Below are positions 25,446 to 34,293 of a DNA stretch of 64,000 nt, piece by piece. The DNA is from Streptomyces sp. HmicA12. Lineage in GTDB: Bacteria > Actinomycetota > Actinomycetes > Streptomycetales > Streptomycetaceae. The notes beneath the pieces are model-generated. The model worked only from the letters and a program-made list of their open reading frames with translations. It ran no database searches and was not told the origin of the DNA. The DNA lies in contig NZ_KB891831.1 in the NCBI RefSeq assembly GCF_000373565.1, positions 435,330 through 499,329 on the forward strand, in the 5' to 3' direction. The position numbers and the translations under genes are program-made. Position 1 is the stretch's first letter, and each line of letters opens with the position of its first letter.

Positions 25446-26410
25446 CGTTCGACCTCCGCAAGGGCGCTGCGGGTGATGCGCTCCAGCTCGCCGCCGAGCG
25501 ATCCGGCGATGTGCGGGGTCAGCAGCACGTTGGGCAGCGAGTACAGCGGCGACGTCGCGGGCAGCACCTCGGGCTCCGTGACGTCGAGGACGGCGTGGAC
25601 GCGGCCCGAGGCGGCCTCCGCGGTGAGGGCCCGTGTGTCGACGAGCGAGCCCCGCCCGGTGTTGACGAGGGTGGCGCCGTCCCGCAGGAGCGCCAGCCTG
25701 CGGGCATCCATCAGGTGACGGGTCTCGGGCAGCTCGGGGGCGTGCAGCGAGACGACATCGCAGACCGGGAGCATGTCGTCGAGGTCGACGAGCCGGGCTC
25801 CCAGCCCGTCGGCCGTCGCCGCGTCGATGTGCGGATCGGCCAGCAGGACGTCGAGGTCGTAGGGGCGCAGCAGTTCCAGCACCCTGCGCCCCACGAGGGA
25901 CGCGCCCACGATGCCGACCGTCCTGCGGTAGTTGCCGAAGCCGGGAAAGTGCGCCGCCCAGTTCAGCGCGGACCGGTGTTCGCGGTAGAGGCCGCTGATC
26001 TCCAGTACCCGCTTGTTGGCGAAGAGGATCGCGGCGACCGTGTACTCGGCGACGGGTACGGCGTTCGCGGCGGCGGCGGTCGAGACGAGGACCCCGCGGT
26101 CCCAACAGGCTTGCGTGACATGGTGTTTGACGCTCCCGGCGGCGTGCACGACCGCCTTCAGCGCCGGCATGCGGTCCAGCAGGGGATCGTCGAGCGGCGG
26201 GCATCCCCAGGAAGTGATCAGGACCTCCACGGCTGCCAGAACCTGGTCCGGAACCCGGTCGAAGTCCTCGGCCACGTACTGCGGGTCGATGTCGACGTGC
26301 CGGGTCAGCCGCTGGGCCGAGGCCGGTGGGAAGAGGGCGTCGTGGTGCGAGCGGCCCATGGCGAAGAGGGCGCGGGGGCGGGAATCAGCGGATGGCATTG
26401 TGTTCCTCAT
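25382..26410 (-). CDS. D-isomer-specific 2-hydroxyacid dehydrogenase family protein
   Basis: The 342-residue protein shows the family layout. A split catalytic domain carries AVVHAAGSVKHHVTQACWDR and a VAEYTVAAILFANKR helix. A Rossmann domain follows with RTVGIVGASLVGRRVLELLR (GxGxxG variant), LPETRHLMDARRLALLRDGA, LVNTGRGSLVDTRAL and the catalytic His in LTPHIAGSLG. It would reduce a 2-keto acid or keto-uronate with NAD(P)H. It lies 9 bases after the permease gene and is the last gene of the sugar-import operon, which suggests it processes the imported sugar acid. An ATG four codons later is an alternative start. Confidence 0.88.
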   Translation of the reverse strand: MRNTMPSADSRPRALFAMGRSHHDALFPPASAQRLTRHVDIDPQYVAEDFDRVPDQVLAAVEVLITSWGCPPLDDPLLDRMPALKAVVHAAGSVKHHVTQACWDRGVLVSTAAAANAVPVAEYTVAAILFANKRVLEISGLYREHRSALNWAAHFPGFGNYRRTVGIVGASLVGRRVLELLRPYDLDVLLADPHIDAATADGLGARLVDLDDMLPVCDVVSLHAPELPETRHLMDARRLALLRDGATLVNTGRGSLVDTRALTAEAASGRVHAVLDVTEPEVLPATSPLYSLPNVLLTPHIAGSLGGELERITRSALAEVERYCAGREFHHSVTRAALATSA

Positions 26411-26419
26411 GGGGGTGGC

Positions 26420-27358
26420 CTACTTGACGGCGCCGGCGGTCATGCCGGACTTCCAGTACCGCTGGAGCATCAGGAAGAGGAGGACCAGCGGCGCGACGGA
26501 GACGAGCGATCCGACGACGGCCAGAAGGTAGTCCTGCGGGTGGCCCTGGGAGAGCGCGGACGAGTACCAGACGTACAGCCCGAGGTTGACCGGGTAGAGG
26601 TGCTTGTCGGAGAGCATCACCAGGGGCAGGAAGAAGCTGTTCCAGATCTGGGTGAACTGGAAGAGGAAGATGGTCACGAAGGCGGGGGCGAGCATGGGGA
26701 AGGCGATGCGGCAGAAGGCCTTGAACTCACTGGCCCCGTCCATGCGGGCGGCCTCCAGGACTTCGCCCGGCACATAGGCCGCGCTGAACACCCGGGCCAG
26801 GTAGACCCCGAACGGGAACACGAGCCCGGGGACGAACACACCCCAGAAGGTGTTCACCAGACCGACCTTGGCGGCGAGCAGGTACAGCGGGATCGCCATC
26901 GCGGTGCCGGGAACCATGACGCCCAGCAGGACGAAGGAGAACAGCTTCTCCTTCGCGGGGAAGGCGAGTTTGTCGAAGGCGTACCCGGCGGCCACGCTGA
27001 AGACGGTCGCCAGCAGGGCGCCGACCCCCGCGTACAGGACCGTGTTGGCCATCCAGCGCAGGTAGATGCCGTTGTCGACCTGGAACAGGTGGCCGAGGTT
27101 GTCGAAGAGCGCGAAGTCCTTGCCCGGCGCGAAACCGTTCGTGGCGAAGAGGTCCTTGCGGCTCTTGGTGGACGACAGGACCAGCCAGAGCATCGGCAGG
27201 AGTGTGTAGAGGGCGGCGAGACCCAGCATCGCGGTGACGCCGGTCCTGGACAGCAGGGCCGAGGAACTCTTGCGCGGACGGCGGCCGGTCGGGACGCCCG
27301 CGCTCTTGCGGACCGGTGCCGGCGCGGCGGGCGAAGGGGCGATGAGGGTCTTGGTCAC
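26420..27358 (-). CDS. Carbohydrate ABC transporter permease (MalG type)
   Basis: This 312-residue membrane protein has six transmembrane segments and the permease EAA loop (VPGEVLEAARMDGASEFKAF, then CRIAFPMLAPA). The C-terminus SGMTAGAVK is typical of sugar-family MalG/LacG permeases. It starts at GTG 27358, which overlaps the stop of the upstream permease as GTGA, so translation is coupled. It pairs with that permease as the membrane channel of a sugar importer. No ATPase gene is present; Streptomyces sugar importers commonly share a housekeeping MsiK-type ATPase. Confidence 0.93.
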   Translation of the reverse strand: MTKTLIAPSPAAPAPVRKSAGVPTGRRPRKSSSALLSRTGVTAMLGLAALYTLLPMLWLVLSSTKSRKDLFATNGFAPGKDFALFDNLGHLFQVDNGIYLRWMANTVLYAGVGALLATVFSVAAGYAFDKLAFPAKEKLFSFVLLGVMVPGTAMAIPLYLLAAKVGLVNTFWGVFVPGLVFPFGVYLARVFSAAYVPGEVLEAARMDGASEFKAFCRIAFPMLAPAFVTIFLFQFTQIWNSFFLPLVMLSDKHLYPVNLGLYVWYSSALSQGHPQDYLLAVVGSLVSVAPLVLLFLMLQRYWKSGMTAGAVK

Positions 27359-28251
27359 GACTGGCTCCTGCCGCGCGAAAAGCGGGTGACGAGGAAGGAC
27401 AGCGCCGCGGCGAACAGCGCGATGAGCAGGGAGGCGGCGGCCGCAAGACCGAAGTCGTTGTGGGTGAAGGCGGCGGCCTGGACGTACATGTTGGGCGTCC
27501 AACTGCTGCCGATCGAACTGGAGGCGCTGTAGATGACCTTCGGTTCCGTGAACAGCTGGACCGATCCGATCACGGTGAACAGCACGGACAGCGCGATGGC
27601 CGGGCGGATCATGGGCACCTTGATCGACAGGGCGGTGCGGATGCCCCCGGCGCCGTCGATCCTCGCCGCGTCGAGCGTCTCGCCCGGCACCGCCTGGAGC
27701 GCGGCGTAGAAGATGACCATGTTGTAGCCGATCCACTCCCAGACGGCGATGTTCGCCGCCGAGAACACCGCGTTGTCCGCCGACAGGAAGTTGATGTCGA
27801 GGCCGCCGGAGTCGAGGAAGTCGATCACCGGGCTGAGTCCCGGCGTGTACAGGTAGACCCAGATCAGCGCCGCGATCAGACCGGGGACCGCGTGCGGGAG
27901 GAACAGGGCCAGCTGGAAGAAGGCCCGCGCCCTCACCAGTGCCGAGTCGAGCAGCAGGGCGAGGACGAGCGCGCCGCCGATCATGATCGGGATGTAGACG
28001 GCGACGTACGCGGCGATGGTGAGGAACCCGTCGCGGAACGCCGGATCCGACAGCGCGCTCACGTAGTTGTCCAGGCCGGCGAAGACGTCTTCGCTGCCGC
28101 CGAAGCCGAGACCTGAGGTGCGGGTGGTGAACAGGCTCATCCAGCCCGCGTAGAGCAGCGGTGCGAGCGTGACGGCGGTGAAGACGACGAAGAACGGTGC
28201 CAGGAGCATCGCGGCGGTGCGGCGCTGGGCACGGGCTGACAGGCTTGCCAT
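27355..28251 (-). CDS. Carbohydrate ABC transporter permease (MalF type)
   Basis: A 298-residue protein with six membrane segments. The EAA loop reads VPGETLDAARIDGAGGIRTA, then LSIKVPMIRPAI, as expected for MalF/UgpA-type sugar permeases. The ATG at 28251 has an AGGAAGG-type Shine-Dalgarno; five codons more are open upstream but improbable. It is separated from the binding-protein gene by a hairpin that may reduce its expression relative to that gene. Confidence 0.93.
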   Translation of the reverse strand: MASLSARAQRRTAAMLLAPFFVVFTAVTLAPLLYAGWMSLFTTRTSGLGFGGSEDVFAGLDNYVSALSDPAFRDGFLTIAAYVAVYIPIMIGGALVLALLLDSALVRARAFFQLALFLPHAVPGLIAALIWVYLYTPGLSPVIDFLDSGGLDINFLSADNAVFSAANIAVWEWIGYNMVIFYAALQAVPGETLDAARIDGAGGIRTALSIKVPMIRPAIALSVLFTVIGSVQLFTEPKVIYSASSSIGSSWTPNMYVQAAAFTHNDFGLAAAASLLIALFAAALSFLVTRFSRGRSQS

Positions 28252-28300
28252 ACCGGCCTTCCTCAAGGAGAGCGGGACAGTGCGGGGGGTGAACCGGGTT

Positions 28301-28333
28301 CCGGACCCGCCCGGTCGTCGGGCGGGGGTCCGG
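28301..28333 (-). terminator. Intercistronic hairpin between binding-protein and permease genes
   Basis: CCGGACCCGCCC pairs with GGGCGGGGGTCCGG across a seven-base loop, with one bulged G. A leaky terminator here would give more binding protein than permease, a common arrangement. Confidence 0.5.
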
Positions 28334-28351
28334 CAGAGAGGCGTTCGCGGG

Positions 28352-29656
28352 CTACGGGGCCAGCGTCATGCCGCGGTGCTCGATGTCCTTCACGGTGGCT
28401 TTCTGCGCTCCGTCGAGGACGTCGGCGAGCGTCACGTCGCCCTCGGCGACCTTCGGGAGCCGGTCGACGATGGCCGTGTTCGTGGTGCCCATGACGGGGC
28501 CCCACGTCCAGCCGGGCACGACCGCGTCGTAGGACTCGCTGCCCACGGCGTACACGTCCTGGCCGCCGAAGTAGTCCGTGGGGAAGGCCTTCTTGGTGAC
28601 CGGTACGAGGCTGGGGTCGGCCGGGAACATGCTGCTCGTGCCGTCGGAGACCCAGGCCTTCATGCCGGCGGGGTCGGTGGTGATCCACTTGATGAACTCC
28701 GCCGCGGCACCGCTGTTCCTGGCGCCCTTCGGGACGACGAAGGTGGAGCCGCCGTACATCGCGGAGGCCGGCTTGCCGTCCCAGGTCGGCACCGGGGCGA
28801 CCGACCACTTGCCCGCCTGGTCGGCGACGGTCGCCTGCTGTGCCCCCGCGCACCAGCTCGCGCAGACGTAGGCGACGGTCCGGTTCTGCTGGACGCTGGT
28901 CCAGAACGGGTCGAGCGTGCTCAGCGAGCTGACGAGGTCCTTGCGGGCGAGGTCGCCCCAGTAGTCCGCCACCTTCTTCGAGGGCGCGTCGTCGAGCGAC
29001 ACCTTCCAGGCGTCCTTCTTCGTGGCGAACCAGGTCGCTCCGGCCTGCCAGGTGAGGGCACTGAGCAGTCCCGGATTGTCGGTGTACAGGACGCCGCCGC
29101 GGGCCTTCGGGTCGGCCTTCTTCACCCGCTCGGTCATGTTCCGGTACGCGTCCCAGGTCCTGGGGACGTCGATCTTGTGCGCCTTGAAGAAGTCGTTGCG
29201 GTAGTAGAGCATCAGCGGCGCCGCGTCGCGGGGAACACCCCAGGTCCGGCCGCCCAGTTGGACGAGCCGGCGCACCGGCGCCGGGAAGTGCTTGTCCACC
29301 AGGGGGCCGAGCGTCGTGTCGAGGCTCTCCAGCTTGCCCTGGGTGGCGAACTCGGGGAGCTGCGGGTACTCGACGACCGCGACGTCCGGGACCGTGCCGG
29401 CCTTCACCGCGTTCGAGAGCTTGGAGTAGTACTCCTGGCCCGACGGCACCGTCTCGAACTTCACCTTGATGTCGGGATGGGTCCGGTTGAAGGCGGCCGC
29501 CACCTTGTCGGAGCCCTTGACGAAGGACCAGAAGGTGACCTCGCCGGTCTTCTTCTGCGTCGCGGATCCCGCACTGTCCGAGCCGCCGCATCCCGTGGCG
29601 GTCAGGCCGAGTGCCACGACGGAGCAGGCCATCGCTGTCAGACGTCTACGCAACAT
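28352..29656 (-). CDS. Sugar ABC transporter substrate-binding lipoprotein
   Basis: The 434-residue product has a lipoprotein signal peptide (MLRRRLTAMACSVVALGLTA, then the lipobox Cys in TGCGGS). The rest is a family-1 extracellular solute-binding protein: TFWSFVKGSDKVAAAFNRTH near the N-terminus, DVAVVEYPQLPEFATQGKLE, and WAPVP-like KWSVAPVPTWDGKPASAMYG, then GSTFVVPKG in the C-lobe. It delivers an oligosaccharide to the two permeases. The start ATG is used because a longer frame has no signal. The promoter region upstream holds a palindrome. Confidence 0.92.
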   Translation of the reverse strand: MLRRRLTAMACSVVALGLTATGCGGSDSAGSATQKKTGEVTFWSFVKGSDKVAAAFNRTHPDIKVKFETVPSGQEYYSKLSNAVKAGTVPDVAVVEYPQLPEFATQGKLESLDTTLGPLVDKHFPAPVRRLVQLGGRTWGVPRDAAPLMLYYRNDFFKAHKIDVPRTWDAYRNMTERVKKADPKARGGVLYTDNPGLLSALTWQAGATWFATKKDAWKVSLDDAPSKKVADYWGDLARKDLVSSLSTLDPFWTSVQQNRTVAYVCASWCAGAQQATVADQAGKWSVAPVPTWDGKPASAMYGGSTFVVPKGARNSGAAAEFIKWITTDPAGMKAWVSDGTSSMFPADPSLVPVTKKAFPTDYFGGQDVYAVGSESYDAVVPGWTWGPVMGTTNTAIVDRLPKVAEGDVTLADVLDGAQKATVKDIEHRGMTLAP

Positions 29657-29730
29657 GAAAGTGCCACCGATCGTTCGCTGGGGTGTCACCGCAATCATTC
29701 GGTAGAGACGACAGCGAGTCAATGCATTTG

Positions 29731-29752
29731 CTTTCGTTCGTTAGAAACGAAG
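29731..29752. promoter_or_regulatory. Candidate operator of the sugar-import operon
   Basis: Within 29731-29752, TTCGTT (29737-29742) and AACGAA (29746-29751) form a perfect dyad with AGA between. The site begins CTTTCGTTCGTTAG. It lies about 80 bases upstream of the binding-protein gene. A related sequence precedes the regulator gene. Confidence 0.5.
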
Positions 29753-29770
29753 CAATGTGGCATCAGGTGA

Positions 29771-30877
29771 TCAGGCGGTGGCTCCGCGGTCGGCGCCGCA
29801 GGACGCCCGCACCCGCAGTTCGGGGCGCAGCAGGATCTCGGCGAGGGGCATGGCGGGGGCCGACAGCCGGCGTACCGCCAGGTCCAGGGCCCACGCTCCC
29901 ACCGCCTGCTTGGGCGGTGCCACGGCCGTGAGGGGGACCTCGCTGAGCTCGGCGACCTCGTCGTCGTAGGTGACCAGGGCCAGATCCTCCGGGACCCGCA
30001 GTCCGCGTGCGCGCAGGATGCCCACGAGGGCGATGGCGTCGATGTCGTTGTGCACCAGCGCCGCCCGCACCTCACCCTCCTCCACGGCCCGCACGACCTT
30101 CTCGAAGCGCGCGTCGGCGGGGGCCGCGTCATCGGCCGTGCTGATGAGGTACTCGGGCCCCGGCGCCAGATCCATGGCCTGCACGGCCTCGGCCCAACCG
30201 GCGCTCAGGAGGGGCGTGTTGGGGCTCTCGACCCGTGCGACCAGCGCCACCTTGTCGTGTCCCAGGCCCGCGAGGTGGCGCACCGCGAGCGCCGCACCGT
30301 AGGCATGGTCGGAGGTGACCTGCTCCAGCCGCCCCGCTCCCGGCCCGACCCGGCGCTCCACCAGGACGGCCGGGACCCCGAGCGTGCTCAGCCACTGCTC
30401 GGCCTCGTCCAGCGGGCTCAGGCCCGGGTGCAGCATCAGCAGGAGGCCGTCGATGCCGCCCGCCGTGAGCTGGCGGACCTGCTCCTGGTTCTCCGCGAGG
30501 GACTCCCCGGACACGGCCAGCACGACGCGGACCCCGAGCGCGCGGGCCGCGTCCTGCACGCCGCGGATCACTTCGGCGTAGTAGTAGCCGCCAGGAGGCA
30601 CCACCAGCCCGATGACGTACGCCTCCCCCGCGGCGGACGTCGGCGACGGGACGGCGGCAGGGGCCGGCCTGTCGGCGGCGGGCGTCTCGGCGGCCGGGGC
30701 CAGGGCCCGCGCGCCGCCGTGCACCCGGGCGAGGAGACCCCGGCCGGCCAGCTCGCGTACGTCCTGGCGCAGGGTGACGGCGGAGACGCCCATCTCCGCC
30801 GCCAGGTCCTTCACCGTGATCGACCCCTCGCGCTCCACCGCGCGCAGAATCGCTTGCCGCCGCTCGTCAGCCAACAT
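29771..30877 (-). CDS. Hybrid regulator: DeoR-type HTH with LacI-type sugar-binding domain
   Basis: The 368-residue protein has an N-terminal DeoR-like winged HTH (MLADERRQAILRAVEREGSI, then TVKDLAAEMGVSAVTLRQDV). A Pro/Ala linker leads to a periplasmic-binding-protein-like effector domain of the LacI/GalR family (VIGLVVPPGGYYYAEVIRGV, AALVHNDIDAIALVGILRAR, LALVTYDDEVAELSEVPLTA). This swap of DNA-binding type is known in Actinobacteria. It sits between the surface-enzyme genes and the importer genes, and candidate operators flank it, so it is probably the local sugar-responsive repressor. Start ATG 30877 has GAGGGG upstream. Confidence 0.88.
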   Translation of the reverse strand: MLADERRQAILRAVEREGSITVKDLAAEMGVSAVTLRQDVRELAGRGLLARVHGGARALAPAAETPAADRPAPAAVPSPTSAAGEAYVIGLVVPPGGYYYAEVIRGVQDAARALGVRVVLAVSGESLAENQEQVRQLTAGGIDGLLLMLHPGLSPLDEAEQWLSTLGVPAVLVERRVGPGAGRLEQVTSDHAYGAALAVRHLAGLGHDKVALVARVESPNTPLLSAGWAEAVQAMDLAPGPEYLISTADDAAPADARFEKVVRAVEEGEVRAALVHNDIDAIALVGILRARGLRVPEDLALVTYDDEVAELSEVPLTAVAPPKQAVGAWALDLAVRRLSAPAMPLAEILLRPELRVRASCGADRGATA

Positions 30878-30912
30878 CTGCAGTCCCCTCTCGGAAACGA
30901 GTGAGCCGTCCA

Positions 30913-30933
30913 CTTTCACTCGATAGCCGAAAG
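30913..30933. promoter_or_regulatory. Candidate autoregulatory operator before the hybrid regulator
   Basis: CTTTCACTCGATAG continues to CCGAAAG, 36 bases upstream of the regulator start. It shares CTTTCNNTCGNTAG with the importer-operon site and has CTTTC/GAAAG as outer arms. Confidence 0.4.
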
Positions 30934-30989
30934 ATATCAATCAAAGGCAGGCACCGGCTGGGATCACGGTTTTCGTCAGGGGCGGCGGA

Positions 30990-33011
30990 TCAGCGCCACG
31001 GCCGGTCCTCCACCTCCACGAGGTTGTGGTCACGCAGCGTGTAGAGCCGGCCTCCGTGGGCGTTGACGTGCGGACCGCTGTACCAGGCGCCGTTGATTCC
31101 GGCGACGACCGTGCTGACGGCGAACGTCCTCGGGTGGAAGCGGAAGAGCGTGGTGTCCGAGACGCCGTACACCACTCCACGGTTCACGACCATCGCCGCG
31201 AAGCCCTTGGACACACTGCTCACGTCAGCGGTGTGCACCACCTTCCGGCTTCTCAGGTCGACGACGAACAACGTGCCCTTGGTCGTGAGCGCGTAGAGGC
31301 TTCGGCCCTGCACCGCGAGCGCCGCCACTCCGGCGTCCTGCTTCGGGTCGACGCGCCACTTCTCCTCCCCGGTGACCGGGTCGAGTGCGACGACCGTGGC
31401 GCGCGGCCCCACCTTGGAGGCGTTGTCGCCGCCCAGATAGGCGACCCCGTCCCGATTGGCCACCGCCCGGACGAGTTGGACGTCGTCGATCGGATTGACG
31501 TAGGAGGCCGCCTTGCCCGTCCTCGGGGAGTACGTCCACAGGGCGCCGCCGCCCTCGGTGTCGGACTGCACGCCTACGAGGAGCAGTTCGCTCTCCGGGT
31601 CCCACGAGGTGTCCAGCGGCCTGTTCTGCGCGCTGGGGAAGCGCGCGATCTGGCTCGGTCCGGCGCCCCGGGAGGGGTCGTACCGCCAGATGCCCTGCGC
31701 GTTGTACTGGCCGGTGTACAGGCGGCCCTCGATCACCTCGGCGTCCTTGGCCTCGCCGGGTGCCCGCAGGTTGACCACCTCGCCGGTCCGCAGGCTCCGT
31801 CGGGAAATGGCGCCGTTGCCGCCCAGATAGACGTAGCCACCGCCGGCGGCGATCCCCATGCCTGCCTGCGCCCCGGCGTTCGCGCCCGCGTCGTGCAGGT
31901 CGGTGACCACCGACGTACCGGCCGACAGATCGATCTCGGCGACGAACCCGTAGGCCGAGACGACCGCCAGCTTGCCCTCCACCTGGTCGACTCCCCAGAT
32001 CTCACCGAGGTCAGGACCGTCGAACTCCAGCGGGGAGACCGTCCTGTCCGCCTTGGAGTAGGCGTTCATGCCGGTGTCGGAGGCGAAGTAGATGTGGTCC
32101 GCGTCGGCGGCGAACGACTTGACCGTCGTCCCCTCCGTGGGCACCACGGTGTACGAGGACAGGTCGTCCAGGTCCATCACGGCGAACTTCGCGGGATCGA
32201 CTCCGCCCGACGTGCCGACGACCAACTGGCCGTCCATGACGGCGAGTTCGCGCAGGCTGGGATCCTTCTCCATCTCCTTGGGCACGACCGAGGTGAATGT
32301 GTGCGTCGCCCGGTCGAACGCGAACAGCGACGCCTTGCTGGCGCTGCCCCCGCCGGCGAGGACGCTGCCCGCGCCGAAGAAGACGGTGGTGTCCGTGGCC
32401 GCCACCGCCCGCGCGAGGGTCGCGTTCGGGTCGGGGGTGCCCCGGTCGGTGACGGCGCCGGTGGCCGGGTCGTACTCCCACAGGACGGGTGCCTTGCCCG
32501 GGGCGCCACCCACCGCGAAGACCGCACCGTCGGGAGCGACCGCGAGATCCCGGATGTCGCGGTCCTCGGTCCTGCCGATGGCCACGGCGGGCTTCTCGGG
32601 TGTCCGCAGGTCCCACCGGAAGAGGTTGGGCCTGCCCTGGTCGGACTTGACCAGGAATCCGACGTACAGATACCGGCCTTCGGGATCCGCCGCGAGCGCC
32701 TGGATGGAGGGCTCGGGCCCTGCGTCGAAGGTGGTGGTGGACACCACCTTGCGGCTCGGCAGATGAAAGCCGATCACGCTGGGCGGGTTCAGGTTGCGCG
32801 AGCCTATGTACACGGTGTCGCCGACCAACAAGCCGCTCATCAGCGAGAACTGGACCAGCCCCGGACCCAGGTCGGTCACCACGGTGGTGGGGCGTTCTGC
32901 GGTCTCGGCGTGAGCCGGCGCGGCGACGAGGGACTCGGCGGCCGCCGCGAGCCCGAACGCGCCGCCGGCCTGCAGCAGTCGGCGCCTGCTCAGGGAAGAA
33001 GGGTCGGTCAT
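30990..33011 (-). CDS. Tat-exported beta-propeller (PQQ-like repeat) protein
   Basis: The 673-residue protein begins with a twin-arginine signal (SLSRRRLLQAGGAFGLAAAA). The mature part is built from blade-like repeats of about 45-60 residues, with recurring units such as GRYLYVGFLV, TLFVVDLRSRKVV and TVVALDPVTGEEKWRVDPKQ. This gives a seven- or eight-bladed propeller. Its job is not evident: candidates are an oligosaccharide lyase of the propeller type or a surface sugar-binding scaffold. It lies 50 bases downstream of the lyase gene in the same direction, so it likely acts on the same polymer. The start ATG at 33011 follows GAGGAG. Confidence 0.75.
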   Translation of the reverse strand: MTDPSSLSRRRLLQAGGAFGLAAAAESLVAAPAHAETAERPTTVVTDLGPGLVQFSLMSGLLVGDTVYIGSRNLNPPSVIGFHLPSRKVVSTTTFDAGPEPSIQALAADPEGRYLYVGFLVKSDQGRPNLFRWDLRTPEKPAVAIGRTEDRDIRDLAVAPDGAVFAVGGAPGKAPVLWEYDPATGAVTDRGTPDPNATLARAVAATDTTVFFGAGSVLAGGGSASKASLFAFDRATHTFTSVVPKEMEKDPSLRELAVMDGQLVVGTSGGVDPAKFAVMDLDDLSSYTVVPTEGTTVKSFAADADHIYFASDTGMNAYSKADRTVSPLEFDGPDLGEIWGVDQVEGKLAVVSAYGFVAEIDLSAGTSVVTDLHDAGANAGAQAGMGIAAGGGYVYLGGNGAISRRSLRTGEVVNLRAPGEAKDAEVIEGRLYTGQYNAQGIWRYDPSRGAGPSQIARFPSAQNRPLDTSWDPESELLLVGVQSDTEGGGALWTYSPRTGKAASYVNPIDDVQLVRAVANRDGVAYLGGDNASKVGPRATVVALDPVTGEEKWRVDPKQDAGVAALAVQGRSLYALTTKGTLFVVDLRSRKVVHTADVSSVSKGFAAMVVNRGVVYGVSDTTLFRFHPRTFAVSTVVAGINGAWYSGPHVNAHGGRLYTLRDHNLVEVEDRPWR

Positions 33012-33061
33012 GTCTGCTCCTCGATGAAGGGTGTCCGGCGGGACGCGTCGGCGGATGCGCG

Positions 33062-33871
33062 TCACGACAGGTCGAAGACGCGGATGTCGTCGTGCTGGAC
33101 GATCCGCGTGGGCACGTCGCCGTTCGCGATCGACTCCGTGGGCCGGTAGAGCCCCCACTTGACGTATCCGTGGTCGGCCGGGTTCTCCGGCTGGTAGGTA
33201 CGGACGTTCTCGTACGCGGCGACGGGCGTGTATCCGGACTGGCCCGGGAGCTGCGCGGAGACCTTGAAGTAGCCCGTCTCGTCGGTGGTCCAGCGCGCGT
33301 CCACGCGGAAGCTCATCCACTGGTTCACGTAGGGGCGGACATCCGCCACGACCGACGTCTGCCGGTTCAGGTGCGGTGAGCGGAACGCCATCTCGTTGCG
33401 CTTCACCATGAGATAGAACGCCGGTACGTTGCCGCCGGCGTACTTGCCCTGGAAGACGATGTCGCCGGACTCGCTGTCTCCCGACGCGTACGGCTTCCAG
33501 TCCTTCAGCAGCACGCTGAACTCGTAGCGCTGGACGTCCCCCACGTTGAACTGCCCCGCTTCGAGCAGGTCCGTCGCGCTCTCGCTGCGCGGTGCACCGT
33601 TGGACTCGTAGCCCGGATCGCCGAGCGTCACCTTGTGCTGCACGGCGAACGAGCCCGCGTGCCCGGGCTCCACGACCCCCGAGGCGTCGGGCGCCGTCGC
33701 GTGGGTGGTCGTCAGACCCGCCACTCCCGAGTCCAGGGTTCCGCTCTCGTAGTCCACGCTCAGCACTTCGGCGGCGGCTCCCGCTTCGGCCGCCCCGGCC
33801 TGCGAGAACAGGAACGGAACGGCCAGCGCTCCCGCGCAGAGTGTCGTCGTAACCATGCGAAGCTTGGTCAT
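33062..33871 (-). CDS. Secreted polysaccharide lyase (heparin-lyase-I/PF14099-like)
   Basis: This 269-residue protein has a Sec signal peptide (MTKLRMVTTTLCAGALAVPF to about AGAAAE) and then a jelly-roll domain. Family-like blocks are DVQRYEFSVLLKDWKPYASG, IVFQGKYAGGNVPAFYLMVK (Gln/Lys in the cleft), VNQWMSFRVDARW and YVKWGLYRPTESIANGDVPT, then RIVQHDDIRVF near the end. Proteins of this fold cleave heparin, glucuronan or related uronic-acid polymers by beta-elimination; the exact polymer is unknown. First gene of the leftward polysaccharide locus. Confidence 0.8.
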   Translation of the reverse strand: MTKLRMVTTTLCAGALAVPFLFSQAGAAEAGAAAEVLSVDYESGTLDSGVAGLTTTHATAPDASGVVEPGHAGSFAVQHKVTLGDPGYESNGAPRSESATDLLEAGQFNVGDVQRYEFSVLLKDWKPYASGDSESGDIVFQGKYAGGNVPAFYLMVKRNEMAFRSPHLNRQTSVVADVRPYVNQWMSFRVDARWTTDETGYFKVSAQLPGQSGYTPVAAYENVRTYQPENPADHGYVKWGLYRPTESIANGDVPTRIVQHDDIRVFDLS

Positions 33872-33923
33872 TTCACCTCTTTGGCGACATGGGGCTACAG
33901 GTGTGATCGAGCGCGTCCTCCAT

Positions 33924-33959
33924 CCGATCAATCAAACGACATCACTTGAATTGAATCGG
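33924..33959. promoter_or_regulatory. Imperfect dyad upstream of the lyase gene
   Basis: CCGATCAATCAA (33924-33935) and TTGAATTGAATCGG (33946-33959) form an imperfect, AT-rich inverted repeat about 55 bases upstream of the lyase start. It could be an operator or promoter region; it does not match the other two sites well. Confidence 0.35.
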
Positions 33960-34068
33960 AGGCAATCGCCCGCCGCATGGTGACACGACTCCGAACGATA
34001 TCGAAAGACCGCTGCAGGGAGTCATGTGAAACAGGGCTGTGCGCGGGGACCGGCCGACGGGCTTGCGG

Positions 34069-34216
34069 TCAGGCGCCGACCGGACTGAGCACGCAGTCGC
34101 TGAAGGCGCGCACGCGGGCGGTCGCGGCGTCGGCGCACCAGGACAGGGCCCACGGCAAGGGTGCCGCGTCACGGGTATCCGTGCGTAGGCGACATCAAGG
34201 CGTACGTAGTAGCGCT
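34069..34216 (-). pseudogene. LysR-family regulator, C-terminal relic with frameshift
   Basis: Reading leftward, VQRYYVRLDVAYARIP in one frame continues in another as DAAPLPWALSWCADAATARV and then RAFSDCVLSPVGA with a stop. These are the last two strands and final helix of a LysR effector domain. One missing base at about 34140 explains the frame change. Nothing upstream of about 34216 resembles LysR, so this is a truncated relic. Confidence 0.6.
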
Positions 34217-34293
34217 GCACCTGCGCGCTGCCCTCGATGCCTCCGCCTGATCGACGCCTGTTGAGTACGGCGAGAATGGCGGCGGAGGCTGCG

